The notes beneath the pieces were generated by a model. It was not told the DNA's origin. It was given only the letters and a program-made list of their open reading frames with translations, and made no database searches. A stretch of 57,150 nucleotides of DNA from Oscillospiraceae bacterium. Lineage in GTDB: Bacteria; Bacillota; Clostridia; Oscillospirales; JAAYXM01. Both the position numbers and the translations under genes were made by a program. Below, piece after piece: positions 43,372 to 52,800 of this stretch. Every line of letters starts with the position of its first letter. Within the stretch, counting starts at the first letter, position 1. The stretch covers positions 1-57,150 of the forward strand of contig SVLF01000012.1 in NCBI GenBank assembly GCA_015068085.1, given 5' to 3'.

Positions 43372-44646
43372 ATGAAAGTAACACTTCCTTACGGACACGA
43401 AAAGGTAAGCTTTGAAATACCTGATAAAAACTTTATCGGGATGATGGATCCGGAATTCACTCCGGCACTTGAGAATCTTCGCGAAGCGATAGAAAACGCG
43501 ATTGACAATCCGATAGGAACACCGCCGTTGTCCGAGATAGTAAAACCGGGCAAGAAAATAGCGGTTATAATAGACGATGATTCCCGCCCGACACCGCAGT
43601 CGGTAATTCTTCCGCTTCTTTTGCCGCGCCTTGAAGCGGCAGGTGCAAAACCGGAGGATATCCGCATTGTTGCGGCTCTCGGCAGCCACCGTTATATGAC
43701 GGAGGAAGAGCTTCGCCGCCGCGTGGGTGATGACGTGTATGACCGCTATGAGGTAATAAACTCAGAGTTTAAAAAGCCGGAGGGGCTTGTGTATGTCGGA
43801 AAAACACCCGAGGGAGTTGACATAATGGCGACGAAAGCTGTTATGGAAACAGATATACATATAGGCGTAGGTTGCCTTCTACCTCATCCTGTAATGGGAT
43901 GGGGTGGAGGAGGAAAGATTCTTTTTCCCGGAATTGCCGGAGAGGAAACGGTTTCGTACTTCCACCTCAAAGCATCCCTTTACGATGAACCGCTTTTCGG
44001 GCTTGATTGCACGCCTGTGCGTGAGATGATGGAAGGCTGGGTAGACAGCATAGGTCTTGATTTTATAATAAATGTTGTTCTCAACTCAAAATTTGAGATA
44101 GCAGATGTTGTATCCGGTCACTATATAAAGGCGCAGCGTGAAGGTGTACAACGGGGAAAACGCGTTATAGGCTATCAGGTAAAGGAAAAAGCTGATATAA
44201 TGATAACAAGCTCGCATCCTGCCGACCAGGACTTTTGGCAGTCGCCGAAGGCGATGTTTGCCGCAGAGCCTGCTTTTATGAGCGATAAGGGCGGCACGCT
44301 CGTTCTTGTCAGCCCGAATTACGAAGGAATGGGCCCGCATCCCGGCTATGCCGAGTGTATGGGAGATGACAACGGTGATGAAAAGGTAAACGCCTGCATA
44401 CGCGGAGAAAAGTTCGAGATAGATCCGCTCTCTATTGCAGTAGGAAACGGAATGGCAAAGCTGAGACGCAGAAGACGGCTTATAACCGTTGGAGATGGCG
44501 TAACTCCCGAAGAAATGAGAATCAGCAAAACAGAGCATGCATATATAAAAGATCTGCAAAAGGTTATAGATAAGCTTATTGAAGAAAATCCGGACTGCAG
44601 AATAGGCGCTGTTTCAAATGGAGCAGAAACTTTGCTTTATGTATAA
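43372..44646 (+). CDS. LarA-family (DUF2088) nickel-dependent racemase homologue
   Basis: A 424-residue member of the lactate racemase (LarA) superfamily, whose founding enzyme uses a nickel pincer nucleotide cofactor to swap the configuration at C2 of lactate. Aligned by eye with Lactobacillus plantarum LarA: DDDSRPTP (68-75) matches the DHTRP motif, ALGSHR gives H106, K155 in IMATK matches the cofactor-linked Lys184, and PHPVMGWGGGGK (H172) matches the nickel-ligand His200 region. Many homologues act on other 2-hydroxyacids, including sugar acids. It lies in an operon with GH20 and a Gfo/Idh enzyme, so a sugar-acid substrate is likely. No larB, larC or larE cofactor genes are in the window. 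Confidence 0.85.
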   Translation: MKVTLPYGHEKVSFEIPDKNFIGMMDPEFTPALENLREAIENAIDNPIGTPPLSEIVKPGKKIAVIIDDDSRPTPQSVILPLLLPRLEAAGAKPEDIRIVAALGSHRYMTEEELRRRVGDDVYDRYEVINSEFKKPEGLVYVGKTPEGVDIMATKAVMETDIHIGVGCLLPHPVMGWGGGGKILFPGIAGEETVSYFHLKASLYDEPLFGLDCTPVREMMEGWVDSIGLDFIINVVLNSKFEIADVVSGHYIKAQREGVQRGKRVIGYQVKEKADIMITSSHPADQDFWQSPKAMFAAEPAFMSDKGGTLVLVSPNYEGMGPHPGYAECMGDDNGDEKVNACIRGEKFEIDPLSIAVGNGMAKLRRRRRLITVGDGVTPEEMRISKTEHAYIKDLQKVIDKLIEENPDCRIGAVSNGAETLLYV

Positions 44647-44658
44647 GGCGGTGAAAGA

Positions 44659-46548
44659 ATGCCGGAAATGGAAAATATGTTTTTTGAGTTTCGTTATGTA
44701 AAAACATCGGGAAATCCGTTTTGCATTTCTCAAGATTCAGCTGTTGTTTCTGATACAGAATGTTATGCATCAGAATATGTAAAAGTAGTTTTAAAAGAAT
44801 GCGGATTTGCGGGCAAAAAAATGAAAATCAGACTCCTTGTCGGGATGCCCGAGAGAGTAAAAACTGTTGTTGGGAAAGCTTTTTCTGAAGATGATGAAGC
44901 GTATGCAATTGAAATCGCACAGGATGATGTAATTCTTTCTGCGATTACTGAAAAAGGTCTCATTTATGCCGTTTCGACATTAAAGCAGCTTATTGAAAGC
45001 GGAAATGTCTGTGAAATGCTTCTGTTTGATTATCCCGATAAAAAAGTGCGCGGATATCGCGTATTTATACCGGGAAAAGAGAATTTTGACGACTTTAAGC
45101 GAATGGTTGATTTGCTTGTATACTATAAGTATAATGCAATTATGATTGAAGTCGGCGGTGCGATGGAATATAAGCGGCATCCGGAAATTAACACGGAATG
45201 GGTTGAGTTTTGCCGCGAGGTTCACCAAAGTCCAAATGAAGCAAAAAGAATACAGAAAGAAACATATAGCTGGAAAAAGAATTCCATCCATGCTGACAAC
45301 GGCGGAGGTTCATTTATAACACAGACTGAGCTGCGAAATCTCATTGCGTATTGCAGAGAGCGTGGACTTGAGGTTATTCCGGAGGTACCGACGCTTTCTC
45401 ACTGTGATTATATCGTGAGAGCGCACCGTGAGCTTAACGAGAGATGCGAGGATATGTATCCTGATACATATTGTCCGTCTAATCCGAAAACATACGAGCT
45501 TGTTTTCGACATCATCGATGAGATTTGCGATGTGTTCAAACCGCGATATGTCAATATCGGACATGACGAGCTGTACACGCTCGGGAAATGCCCGTTGTGT
45601 AAAGGAAAAGATCCCGTTGATCTGTATGTTGGAGATATTGTAAAAATTTCAGATTATCTGAAAAAGAAGAATGTCAGAACAATTATCTGGTCAGAAAAGC
45701 TTCTTGATAATCTTTATTTTCCGGGACCGGGTGATGAAATGCACGGCTACGGCGGCACGGGTGATGAAGCTTGGGATATTCCTCGCCTTGCGGAATGTGC
45801 CGGCAAGGTTCCGAAAGATGTTATTTTGCTCCATTGGTACTGGTCGCTGTGCTCAGGTGATGCTGAGAGGGAGCTTCTTGATATGGGATATGATATGTTT
45901 TTTGGAAACTTTCAGGTGTTGTCGCTTAAAGACTATCGTGAAAGAAGCCAAAACATTCCGGGAGGATTCGTCAGCAACTGGGGTTCTTTTGAAGAACAGT
46001 ATATGCAGCGCAACGGTCAGAACTTTAACGTGATTTCTACGGCATATGTTTTCTGGAGCGGAGCCTACGATTTCGATAAGAGCCGGGATGTTATGCAGAA
46101 GGTAAAAGATGAACTGTATGCGCGGTATAAAAAATCGCTTGGCAAAAGCATCATTGAGCTTACTCACACGACCGATTATTTCAAACCATACACTTGGTTT
46201 TACGATGGAATATATATCGTCCCCGAGGATTGGCTGATAGGTCATCACGAGGTTGTGTATACGGACGGAACAAAAGCGGATTTACCGATTATCTACGGAT
46301 ACAATATCCGTTCATCGAGCGAAACGGAAACTTCGGACAGCGGTTCGGAAGAAGCGCGCACAACGTCATATATCGAAGTTCTCGGCGCGTCATATCCGGA
46401 AATGAAGAACGGTAGAATGTTTTACAGAACAGCCTATAAAAATCCGTATCCCGAAAAGATCATCAAGCATATATACGTTAAACCTAAGAATGGCATAAAA
46501 ATAGAAGCAAGATATGATGCCGTTGAAGGGAGTGGTGAAAATGTATAA
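44659..46548 (+). CDS. GH20 family hexosaminidase-like protein, intracellular
   Basis: A 629-residue glycoside hydrolase family 20 protein. A GH20b-type N-terminal domain (residues ~25-125, ending YAVSTLKQLIE) precedes a TIM barrel starting near RGYRVFIPG. The catalytic Asp-Glu pair is D303-E304 in VNIGHDELYTLG. No signal peptide is seen, so it works in the cytoplasm. The C-terminal ~100 residues look like a beta domain. It differs clearly from the GH20 at 139-1917. Fourth gene of the operon, 12 bases after larA and overlapping PHP by 8. Likely removes amino sugars from imported oligosaccharides. Confidence 0.82.
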   Translation: MPEMENMFFEFRYVKTSGNPFCISQDSAVVSDTECYASEYVKVVLKECGFAGKKMKIRLLVGMPERVKTVVGKAFSEDDEAYAIEIAQDDVILSAITEKGLIYAVSTLKQLIESGNVCEMLLFDYPDKKVRGYRVFIPGKENFDDFKRMVDLLVYYKYNAIMIEVGGAMEYKRHPEINTEWVEFCREVHQSPNEAKRIQKETYSWKKNSIHADNGGGSFITQTELRNLIAYCRERGLEVIPEVPTLSHCDYIVRAHRELNERCEDMYPDTYCPSNPKTYELVFDIIDEICDVFKPRYVNIGHDELYTLGKCPLCKGKDPVDLYVGDIVKISDYLKKKNVRTIIWSEKLLDNLYFPGPGDEMHGYGGTGDEAWDIPRLAECAGKVPKDVILLHWYWSLCSGDAERELLDMGYDMFFGNFQVLSLKDYRERSQNIPGGFVSNWGSFEEQYMQRNGQNFNVISTAYVFWSGAYDFDKSRDVMQKVKDELYARYKKSLGKSIIELTHTTDYFKPYTWFYDGIYIVPEDWLIGHHEVVYTDGTKADLPIIYGYNIRSSSETETSDSGSEEARTTSYIEVLGASYPEMKNGRMFYRTAYKNPYPEKIIKHIYVKPKNGIKIEARYDAVEGSGENV

Positions 46549-47203
46549 AATCGAAACGCATCTGCACACAGCAGAATCAAGCCCGTGCGCAAAGCTTTCT
46601 GCCGCGGAAATGATAGAGCTTTATCATAAGGCAGGGTATAAAACGGTTATAGTAACCGACCATTTCATTCAGAAATATCTTGACGGATACGACAGTGAAT
46701 GCTGGCAAAATGCCGTTGACCGTTTTTTTCTCGGCTATCGCAATGCAAAAGAGAAAGGCGATGAAATCGGAGTAAACGTGATTCTGAGTGCGGAGATACA
46801 TCTTTCAACCGTTCCCGGAGATTATCTCGTGTATGGCATAACTCCCGAAATACTTTATAACTACCCCGATATATGTAAGGTTACACACGAAGAGTTTTAT
46901 AAAATCATGCATGAAAACGGAGTGCTTGTAGTACAGGCACACCCCCGTCGTGACGGCGGAACATATTCTGATTATTCTTGCATTGACGGCTTTGAAATTT
47001 ACAATTCAAGTCCGCGCCATGAAAATTATACTGATTTGGCGGAAGCCCAGGCAAAAGAACATAATCTTTATATGACTGCCGGAAGCGATGCACACCGCCT
47101 TGAAGACTACGCATTGTCGGGAATGCTTTCTGATAAAGAAATAAAGACGGTGGATGATTTTGTTGAGCTTGTTAAAAGCGGGAAGGGGCAGCTGATACGA
47201 TGA
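46541..47203 (+). CDS. PHP-domain metal-dependent phosphoesterase
   Basis: A 221-residue PHP superfamily protein. The metal-binding motifs are visible in order: THLHT (residues ~5-9), DHF, SAEIHLS, QAHPRRD and GSDAHR. These proteins hydrolyse phosphate esters. The ATG at 46541 overlaps the GH20 end and has GGGAGTGG upstream; a longer reading from 46514 has no better site. It is followed by a calcineurin-like phosphoesterase with a 4-base overlap. Substrate unknown, possibly a sugar phosphate of the operon's pathway. Confidence 0.85.
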   Translation: MYKIETHLHTAESSPCAKLSAAEMIELYHKAGYKTVIVTDHFIQKYLDGYDSECWQNAVDRFFLGYRNAKEKGDEIGVNVILSAEIHLSTVPGDYLVYGITPEILYNYPDICKVTHEEFYKIMHENGVLVVQAHPRRDGGTYSDYSCIDGFEIYNSSPRHENYTDLAEAQAKEHNLYMTAGSDAHRLEDYALSGMLSDKEIKTVDDFVELVKSGKGQLIR

Positions 47204-47844
47204 TATATCTGATTAGCGATATTCACGGTAAGCTTGATTTTAAAGGGCTCAATGAATATATAGAAAAAGCCGATGATAACGATTTGCTCATTGTTCTCGG
47301 TGATGTCAGCCTCCGCTTTGGAAATAAAGAGGAAAACAAAATCTTCACCGAATGGTTTCTTTCGATAAAAAAGAACATTGCGATTGTTGACGGCAATCAC
47401 GAGAATTTCGACTATCTCAAAAGCTTTCCCGAAGAGGATTGGTGCGGTGGCAAGGTGCATCGCCTTACAGAAAATATAGTTCATCTTAAGCGTGGTTATG
47501 CGTTTGAAATAGAGGGGAAAAGCTTTTTTGTGTTCGGTGGATGTAAGTCATCGAAAGTATGGCACGAGCTTGGGCTGTATTATCCGGGTGAAGAACCGGA
47601 AGAGCCGGAGCTTAAGCTTGCATATGAAACAATAAAAAGAAATAATTTTAAGTTTGATTATATCCTCACCCATAAGTATGAGCAGACGCCACCGGATGCG
47701 ACCTTCTGTCCGGAACTTGGCGAGCTTGAAAAGTACATAGACAAAAACGTTTCATTCAAGCATTGGTATTGCGGTCACAGCCATAAGTACCGTGAGTTGG
47801 ATGAAAAGCACACTATCATATATGACGAACCGATAAAGCTTTAA
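47200..47844 (+). CDS. Calcineurin-like metallophosphoesterase
   Basis: A 214-residue metallophosphoesterase with all core motifs: SDIHG (7-11), LGDVS, DGNHENFD, LTHKYEQTPP and CGHSHK. Two metal ions are expected at the active site. It overlaps the PHP gene by 4 bases and is the last gene of the six-gene operon. Together with PHP it suggests removal of phosphate from pathway intermediates, or a general housekeeping role; the substrate cannot be told. Confidence 0.85.
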   Translation: MIYLISDIHGKLDFKGLNEYIEKADDNDLLIVLGDVSLRFGNKEENKIFTEWFLSIKKNIAIVDGNHENFDYLKSFPEEDWCGGKVHRLTENIVHLKRGYAFEIEGKSFFVFGGCKSSKVWHELGLYYPGEEPEEPELKLAYETIKRNNFKFDYILTHKYEQTPPDATFCPELGELEKYIDKNVSFKHWYCGHSHKYRELDEKHTIIYDEPIKL

Positions 47845-47853
47845 AAAATAATG

Positions 47854-47873
47854 TGTCGGCTTTCCGGCATTTA
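47854..47873 (+). terminator. Weak hairpin after the operon
   Basis: TGTCGG-CTTT-CCGGCA forms a 6-bp stem with one G-T pair, followed by only three T. It may be a weak terminator before the secreted-protein genes. Confidence 0.35.
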
Positions 47874-47892
47874 ATATATAAAAGTAAAGTAT

Positions 47893-47924
47893 GTGTCATC
47901 CTGAGGCTCTGCCGAAGGATCTCA
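47893..47924 (+). repeat. Dispersed repeat-like element in the leader of the secreted-protein gene
   Basis: The segment starting GTCATCCTGAGGCTCT and ending CCGAAGGATCTCAC resembles an interspersed intergenic repeat that I recall from many gut Clostridia (variants of CATCCTGAGC...GAAGGATCT). ATCCT and AGGAT make a short inverted repeat at its ends. It lies 16 bases before the ribosome site of the next gene. Confidence 0.55.
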
Positions 47925-47953
47925 CGAAAACGAAAAATCGGAGGAGAAACAAC

Positions 47954-49738
47954 ATGAAAAAGTTATTATCACTTATCCTTGCAATCACGATGATTGCGGC
48001 GTTTATCCCCACCGCCTTCGCAGCAGACGGCGATGCAGCAACGGTAACGTATACTTTCGGTAACAAAAGTTGGATTGAACGCGGACATCCCGAAACCGGA
48101 GTAAGAAGCATAAAATCAACCGAGAAAGAGTTCGATACACCAGTTCTTACAAATACCGAATGGGCATATCTCGGTTCAAGCTTTGTTACCCCTGCAAGCA
48201 ACAATGCGGTATCAGCCGAAGATCCCAGACGTAATTTTGTGGTAGGAAATCATAAATCCGGAGTACGAGCTATTGCCGGGACAAAAGGTGAATGGATGGC
48301 ATTCAAGCTGGAAGTTCCTGAAAGCGGGAACTATTCAGTCAGCGTGAATGCTTTGCACGATAAGAATGCAACATCGGATTTGGATATGTATCTTTTCGCG
48401 TCAGACACGAAGGTCAGCGTGGGTAATTTCAATAACGCAAATCTTGTAGATGTATTTGCTGATTCTTCTGTCCATGGCACATTCGAAGGCGTGAAAGACG
48501 GTGAAACTATAGTTGGATGCGTAAGAAAGAACGCGCAGAACTTCGAAAAGTTTGTTTTTGATGGAAGTATAAACCCTGATGATTATAAGGTTATAGGCAA
48601 CGCGAATTTAAAAAGCGAAGTTCAGGAAGCAAAAACTGTCAGTGGGGCTTCTTCAAAGAACATTACTCTCAACGCAGGAGTATATGTGTTTCTTCTCGTA
48701 GCAAACGAAGCAGGTGAAGTGTACATTGAATCCCTTACGCTCACTGCTGAACCTGAAGCAGAGCAACCCGAAGAAGATACCCCGGTAGAACTTTCCGGCA
48801 ATATTGCCTTCGCGGCAGGTGCAGATATTCAGTATAAAATTGGTGAGGGCAGCTACACAAACATCGCTGCAAACAACACTGCACAAATCCCGGTTGGCAG
48901 CAGTGTAACCGTCAAAGTAACCGACCCAACCAACTTTGCAGGTTGGGTGCGTGGTACTGCAGACAGCGGTGTTTGGGTATCAAGCGATCCGGAATACAAA
49001 TTCAACATTATGTCTCCGACGTACTTAACACCGATTTACACAACACCGGAGGAAACGGCAACCCATGCAGTAGAGTTCTGGGATGAAAACGGCGCATATG
49101 TTGAAACAATAGCTGCAACTGACGGTAAAGCAGTTCTCCCGACAAGCGGATACGGGCTCGTCGGCGGAGAGTTTTCCGGTTGGTGGATTAATGCGACAAC
49201 TCAGCTTCTTGCAAATGATGAAGTCGCAGAAGGCATCACCCGTGCGGTAGCAAAGTATAACTACGGCACTTTTGGGACGAAAGTAGAGAACAATAACAAC
49301 ACAGCAACTTACTGGAAACGCGGTGATGATATTGTAGCTTATGGAACATCTTACGATTTCTATCAGTGGAACGGCACACCGACTATTACTTTCGGCACAG
49401 AAGAAATCACCCAAAATCCGCTTGTCGTTATTGACTCCACTCCTGTTGACGGAGCTTATATGATAGAGTACGATAAAGGCAATGCATCAGAAATAGTTGA
49501 AGCCGGCATCCTCTTCGGAAGCGATACTGATATCAATATCGGCTCAACCGACGGTTCGAAGGCGGCTTCACAGAGAAACGGTGTTGATGACAACGTAGAT
49601 GACGGTCACGGTCAGTTCTGCGCAAAGCCGAACTTAAACGGTGCACATGTCTATGCACGCGGCTACCTCATTTACAGAGGAACGGATGAAAAGCTCTACG
49701 TTATCTATACAGATGCTGTTGCAACAACTGCACAGTAA
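47954..49738 (+). CDS. Secreted multidomain protein with N-terminal module shared with the giant lyase
   Basis: A 594-residue exported protein. A signal peptide (MKKLLSLILAITMIAAFIPTAFA, cleavage near residue 23, only partly quoted: LLSLILAITMIAAF) precedes a beta-rich module of ~260 residues (WIERGHPETG..., GEWMAFKLEVPESGNYSV) that is nearly identical in its first half to the next gene. A Listeria-type (InlB B-repeat-like) region follows (GEFSGWWINATTQ near residue 400), then a C-terminal beta domain. No SLH, LPXTG or lipobox is visible, so it may be released. The ATG at 47954 is fixed by GGAGGAG at 47940-47946; the 21 codons upstream come from a dispersed repeat. Function unknown; glycan binding is plausible. 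Confidence 0.8.
   Translation: MKKLLSLILAITMIAAFIPTAFAADGDAATVTYTFGNKSWIERGHPETGVRSIKSTEKEFDTPVLTNTEWAYLGSSFVTPASNNAVSAEDPRRNFVVGNHKSGVRAIAGTKGEWMAFKLEVPESGNYSVSVNALHDKNATSDLDMYLFASDTKVSVGNFNNANLVDVFADSSVHGTFEGVKDGETIVGCVRKNAQNFEKFVFDGSINPDDYKVIGNANLKSEVQEAKTVSGASSKNITLNAGVYVFLLVANEAGEVYIESLTLTAEPEAEQPEEDTPVELSGNIAFAAGADIQYKIGEGSYTNIAANNTAQIPVGSSVTVKVTDPTNFAGWVRGTADSGVWVSSDPEYKFNIMSPTYLTPIYTTPEETATHAVEFWDENGAYVETIAATDGKAVLPTSGYGLVGGEFSGWWINATTQLLANDEVAEGITRAVAKYNYGTFGTKVENNNNTATYWKRGDDIVAYGTSYDFYQWNGTPTITFGTEEITQNPLVVIDSTPVDGAYMIEYDKGNASEIVEAGILFGSDTDINIGSTDGSKAASQRNGVDDNVDDGHGQFCAKPNLNGAHVYARGYLIYRGTDEKLYVIYTDAVATTAQ
48071..48327 (+). repeat. Duplicated module, copy 1 (partner 49928-50184)
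   Basis: This 257-base segment matches 49928-50184 with about a dozen mismatches counted by eye and no gaps. The flanks diverge quickly. It encodes the WIERGHPETG...GEWMAFKLEVPESG part of the N-terminal module. Confidence 0.85.
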
Positions 49739-49751
49739 AAAACTTTTCAGC

Positions 49752-49784
49752 GGGGGACAGTGACTTTTTGGTCTCATGTCCCTC
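49752..49784 (+). other. Hairpin between the two secreted-protein genes
   Basis: GGGGGACA and TGTCCCTC form an 8-bp stem with one G-T pair, with a further GAC/GTC pairing inside the loop. No T run follows, so attenuation or mRNA stability is more likely than simple termination. Confidence 0.4.
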
Positions 49785-49810
49785 GTATAGGATATAAACA
49801 GGAGGAGCCT

Positions 49811-52800
49811 ATGAAAAAAATATTATCACTTGTTCTTGCAATTGCGATGCTGATATCACTTTTTCCGGCGGTGTCGGCAGGGGATGAGGACTTAGCTTCA
49901 TATACGTATTCGTTCGGCAACGGAAGCTGGATTGAACGCGGACATCCCGAAACCGGAGTAAGAAGCATAAAATCAACCGAGAAAGATTTCGATACATCAG
50001 TTCTTACAAATACCGAATGGGCATATCTCGGTTCAAGCTTTGTTACCCCTGCAAACAGCAATGCGGTGTCTGCATCTGATCCCAGACGCAATTTTGTGGT
50101 AGGAAATCATAAATCCGGAGTACGAGCTATTGCCGGGACAAAAGGTGAATGGATGGCATTCAAGCTGGAAGTTCCCGAAAGCGGAGACTATACAGCAACT
50201 GTGAAAGCATTGCATTGCAAGGAGGCAACGTCAGATTTGGACATATATCTGTTTCCGCAGAACACAAAGGTAAGCGTTGGTAATTGCAGTAACGCTAATC
50301 TTGTAGATGTGTTTGCTGACAGTTCTGTCTATGGTACATTCGAGAGTGATGATACAGTCGGTTGCACAAGAAAAAATGCGCAAAATTTTGAAAAGTTTGT
50401 TTTTGCCGATAATCTGAATACTGATGATTATAAGGTTGTTGGTAATGCAGATTTGTACGCTGAAACCGAAGCAACAAATGATGTAAGCGGAGCAACAGCA
50501 AAGAGCATTACACTCAACGCGGATGTATATGTACTTCTTCTTGTAGCAAACGAAGCAGGCGAGGTGTACATAAATTCCCTTACGCTGAACGAATTACCGG
50601 AAGTTGAGGCACTTACGGATATAGAAGTTTCTTTTGCAGAAAAGATTTACGTCGGCGAAAAGCTTTCACCGAAGGTCAAATGGTTCAGCGGTGATGAGGA
50701 AACAGATGGAACCCTTGGCATTGTCACCGTTGAGATCACGGAGAACGGAAATCCGGACGGTGCTTTGCTTGCGGGGACTGATGGAAATATATATGCAACA
50801 GCTGAAGGACAGGCAACGGTAAAGGTTACCGGAACTCTTGACGGCGTTTCTGTTTCGAAGGAAAAAACAGTTGAGGTCATAGCTGAAAACCGTTGGGCAA
50901 ATGCAAATCAGGCGTATATGTTCTCAATTAAAGGACATTCCGATATGACCGTAAATCAGGGAATAACTGTTGACGACACAACAGCCGGCAGAGACATAAC
51001 AGAGGAAGAGTTTAACAGTTATGCATACCTTGATTACGGAAAAGTCAGACCGTGGGGCATGGTTTCGGCAGTCGCCAGAGGCAGACCGGGCAGAAAGTAT
51101 TTCACCCAGTACTCTACAGGTATGGAGCTTTGCGGATTAATAGGAGACTGGGTTGCATTTAAGGTGAAGATTCCTGCCGCGGGGACATATAACATAGACA
51201 TATCCGGTAAGGTACAAAAGAGTGCAGGTCGTGCGGAAATCTATATGCTTCCGTATGAAAACACAATGAATTTCTCATCGGTAAGAGCAGCTATCGACAC
51301 CTACACAACAGATGAAAATTTCGTTGCAGAGGCAGATTTATACAGCACTGCGACAGAAACTGTAAGGCTCAACAACATCGGTAAGTTTGTAGCGGATGAA
51401 AGACTTGATTACAGTGCGGGCTATGCAGAGTATCTTATGATAGTAAAAACCTGCTTGAGTAAGAAAGCTCCTGACCCCAAAAAATATCGCTTGGAAATTG
51501 AAGGTATTTATTTTACAGGAAGCCCTGCTGCTTCTCCGGCAGTTGTCACTTTCCCTGAGGCTGATATCGCTGTTGGTGAAAGCACAAGTGTTTCTTTGAT
51601 GGAGACGGGAACTGTTGGTGCTTCTGATGCTTATGTTCATCATATGCTTTTGGGAGATGGAGAAGCTGTGCTTTTACAGTCGGATGCCGGTGATAAGTTT
51701 ACAGCGATTTCTAACGGAACTGCAACTGTAAAGAGCTATGTTATTTTCGGCGGAAGTGTATATACATTTGAGAATATAATAACCGTAAGCGAAGAAGCAA
51801 GGGTTACCAACGCGTATATTTACGCAAATAATCCGTACGAAATCGGAGAAGATTTAGCATTTGATGTAAGACTTGAGCAGAAAGATCGTAAAATAATTTC
51901 AAGTGGAACCATAAAAAACTTTGAGATCGTTTCGAATGCTGATAATGCAGTTTCGCTGTCAAATGACGGAACGGTGATTACTGCAACAGCAGTCGGCAGC
52001 GCGGAAATTAAAGCCATCGTTTCTGCCCGCGGAAAGACATTTGAAAGCGACACCTTAACGGTTAATGTTGTCCGGCCGAAGGTGTCCGGTGATAATGTGA
52101 AAGAAGCAAAGCTCATTGCGGAAACATCCGTTATAACGCTTGGCGGAGAGAGGATAATCCCTGCTATAAAGTTCTACGATAAGAACGGCGGAGAAATTGC
52201 TTATGAACCGGAAAATATACAGAAGATAACATGGTCATCAAGCGATGAAACGGTTGCAACCGTTTCGGAAAAAGGAGAGATATCCGGCGTAAGCGACGGC
52301 AAGGCTGATATAACCGCCATTATCACATACGGCGGGAAAAGGTTTAGTGCAACCCTTTCCGTAACTGTTGAAGACACCTCAGGGGTAGATTTATCCTTCG
52401 GAGTTAATGCTTCATATGAAAATACAATATATGTTTACGACAGAACGAATATAAATCTGTCTGTTGCTATGAACAGCGGTAAAACCATTAAAGTTCCGTA
52501 TGAATATATCACATGGAGCTTTGCTGATGAAGCAATGAGTGAGATTGTTGAAATTTCTGAAAACGGCACGGTTTACGGAACAGCACTCGGTAAAGCTGTT
52601 ATCACCCCTGTGATAAATCCTGAATGGAAAAACATCGGAGAGGTATCCGTTTCTCCGGTTGAAATCAATGTCGTTTGGGATGCAAGCATAAATCCGCAGA
52701 TATTCACGGTAGCTGACCGTGAGAATGCAAAAGCGAACGCGAAGAAATATTCGTGGGCAAAGAAGCTGCGCGATGCTGCGATTTCAAAAGCTGATACTTA

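Noticed and set aside
47891-47953. Upstream extension of the secreted protein (CHPEALPKDLT)
   Set aside because: It is dispersed-repeat DNA without a ribosome site; the ATG at 47954 has GGAGGAG and a proper signal peptide.
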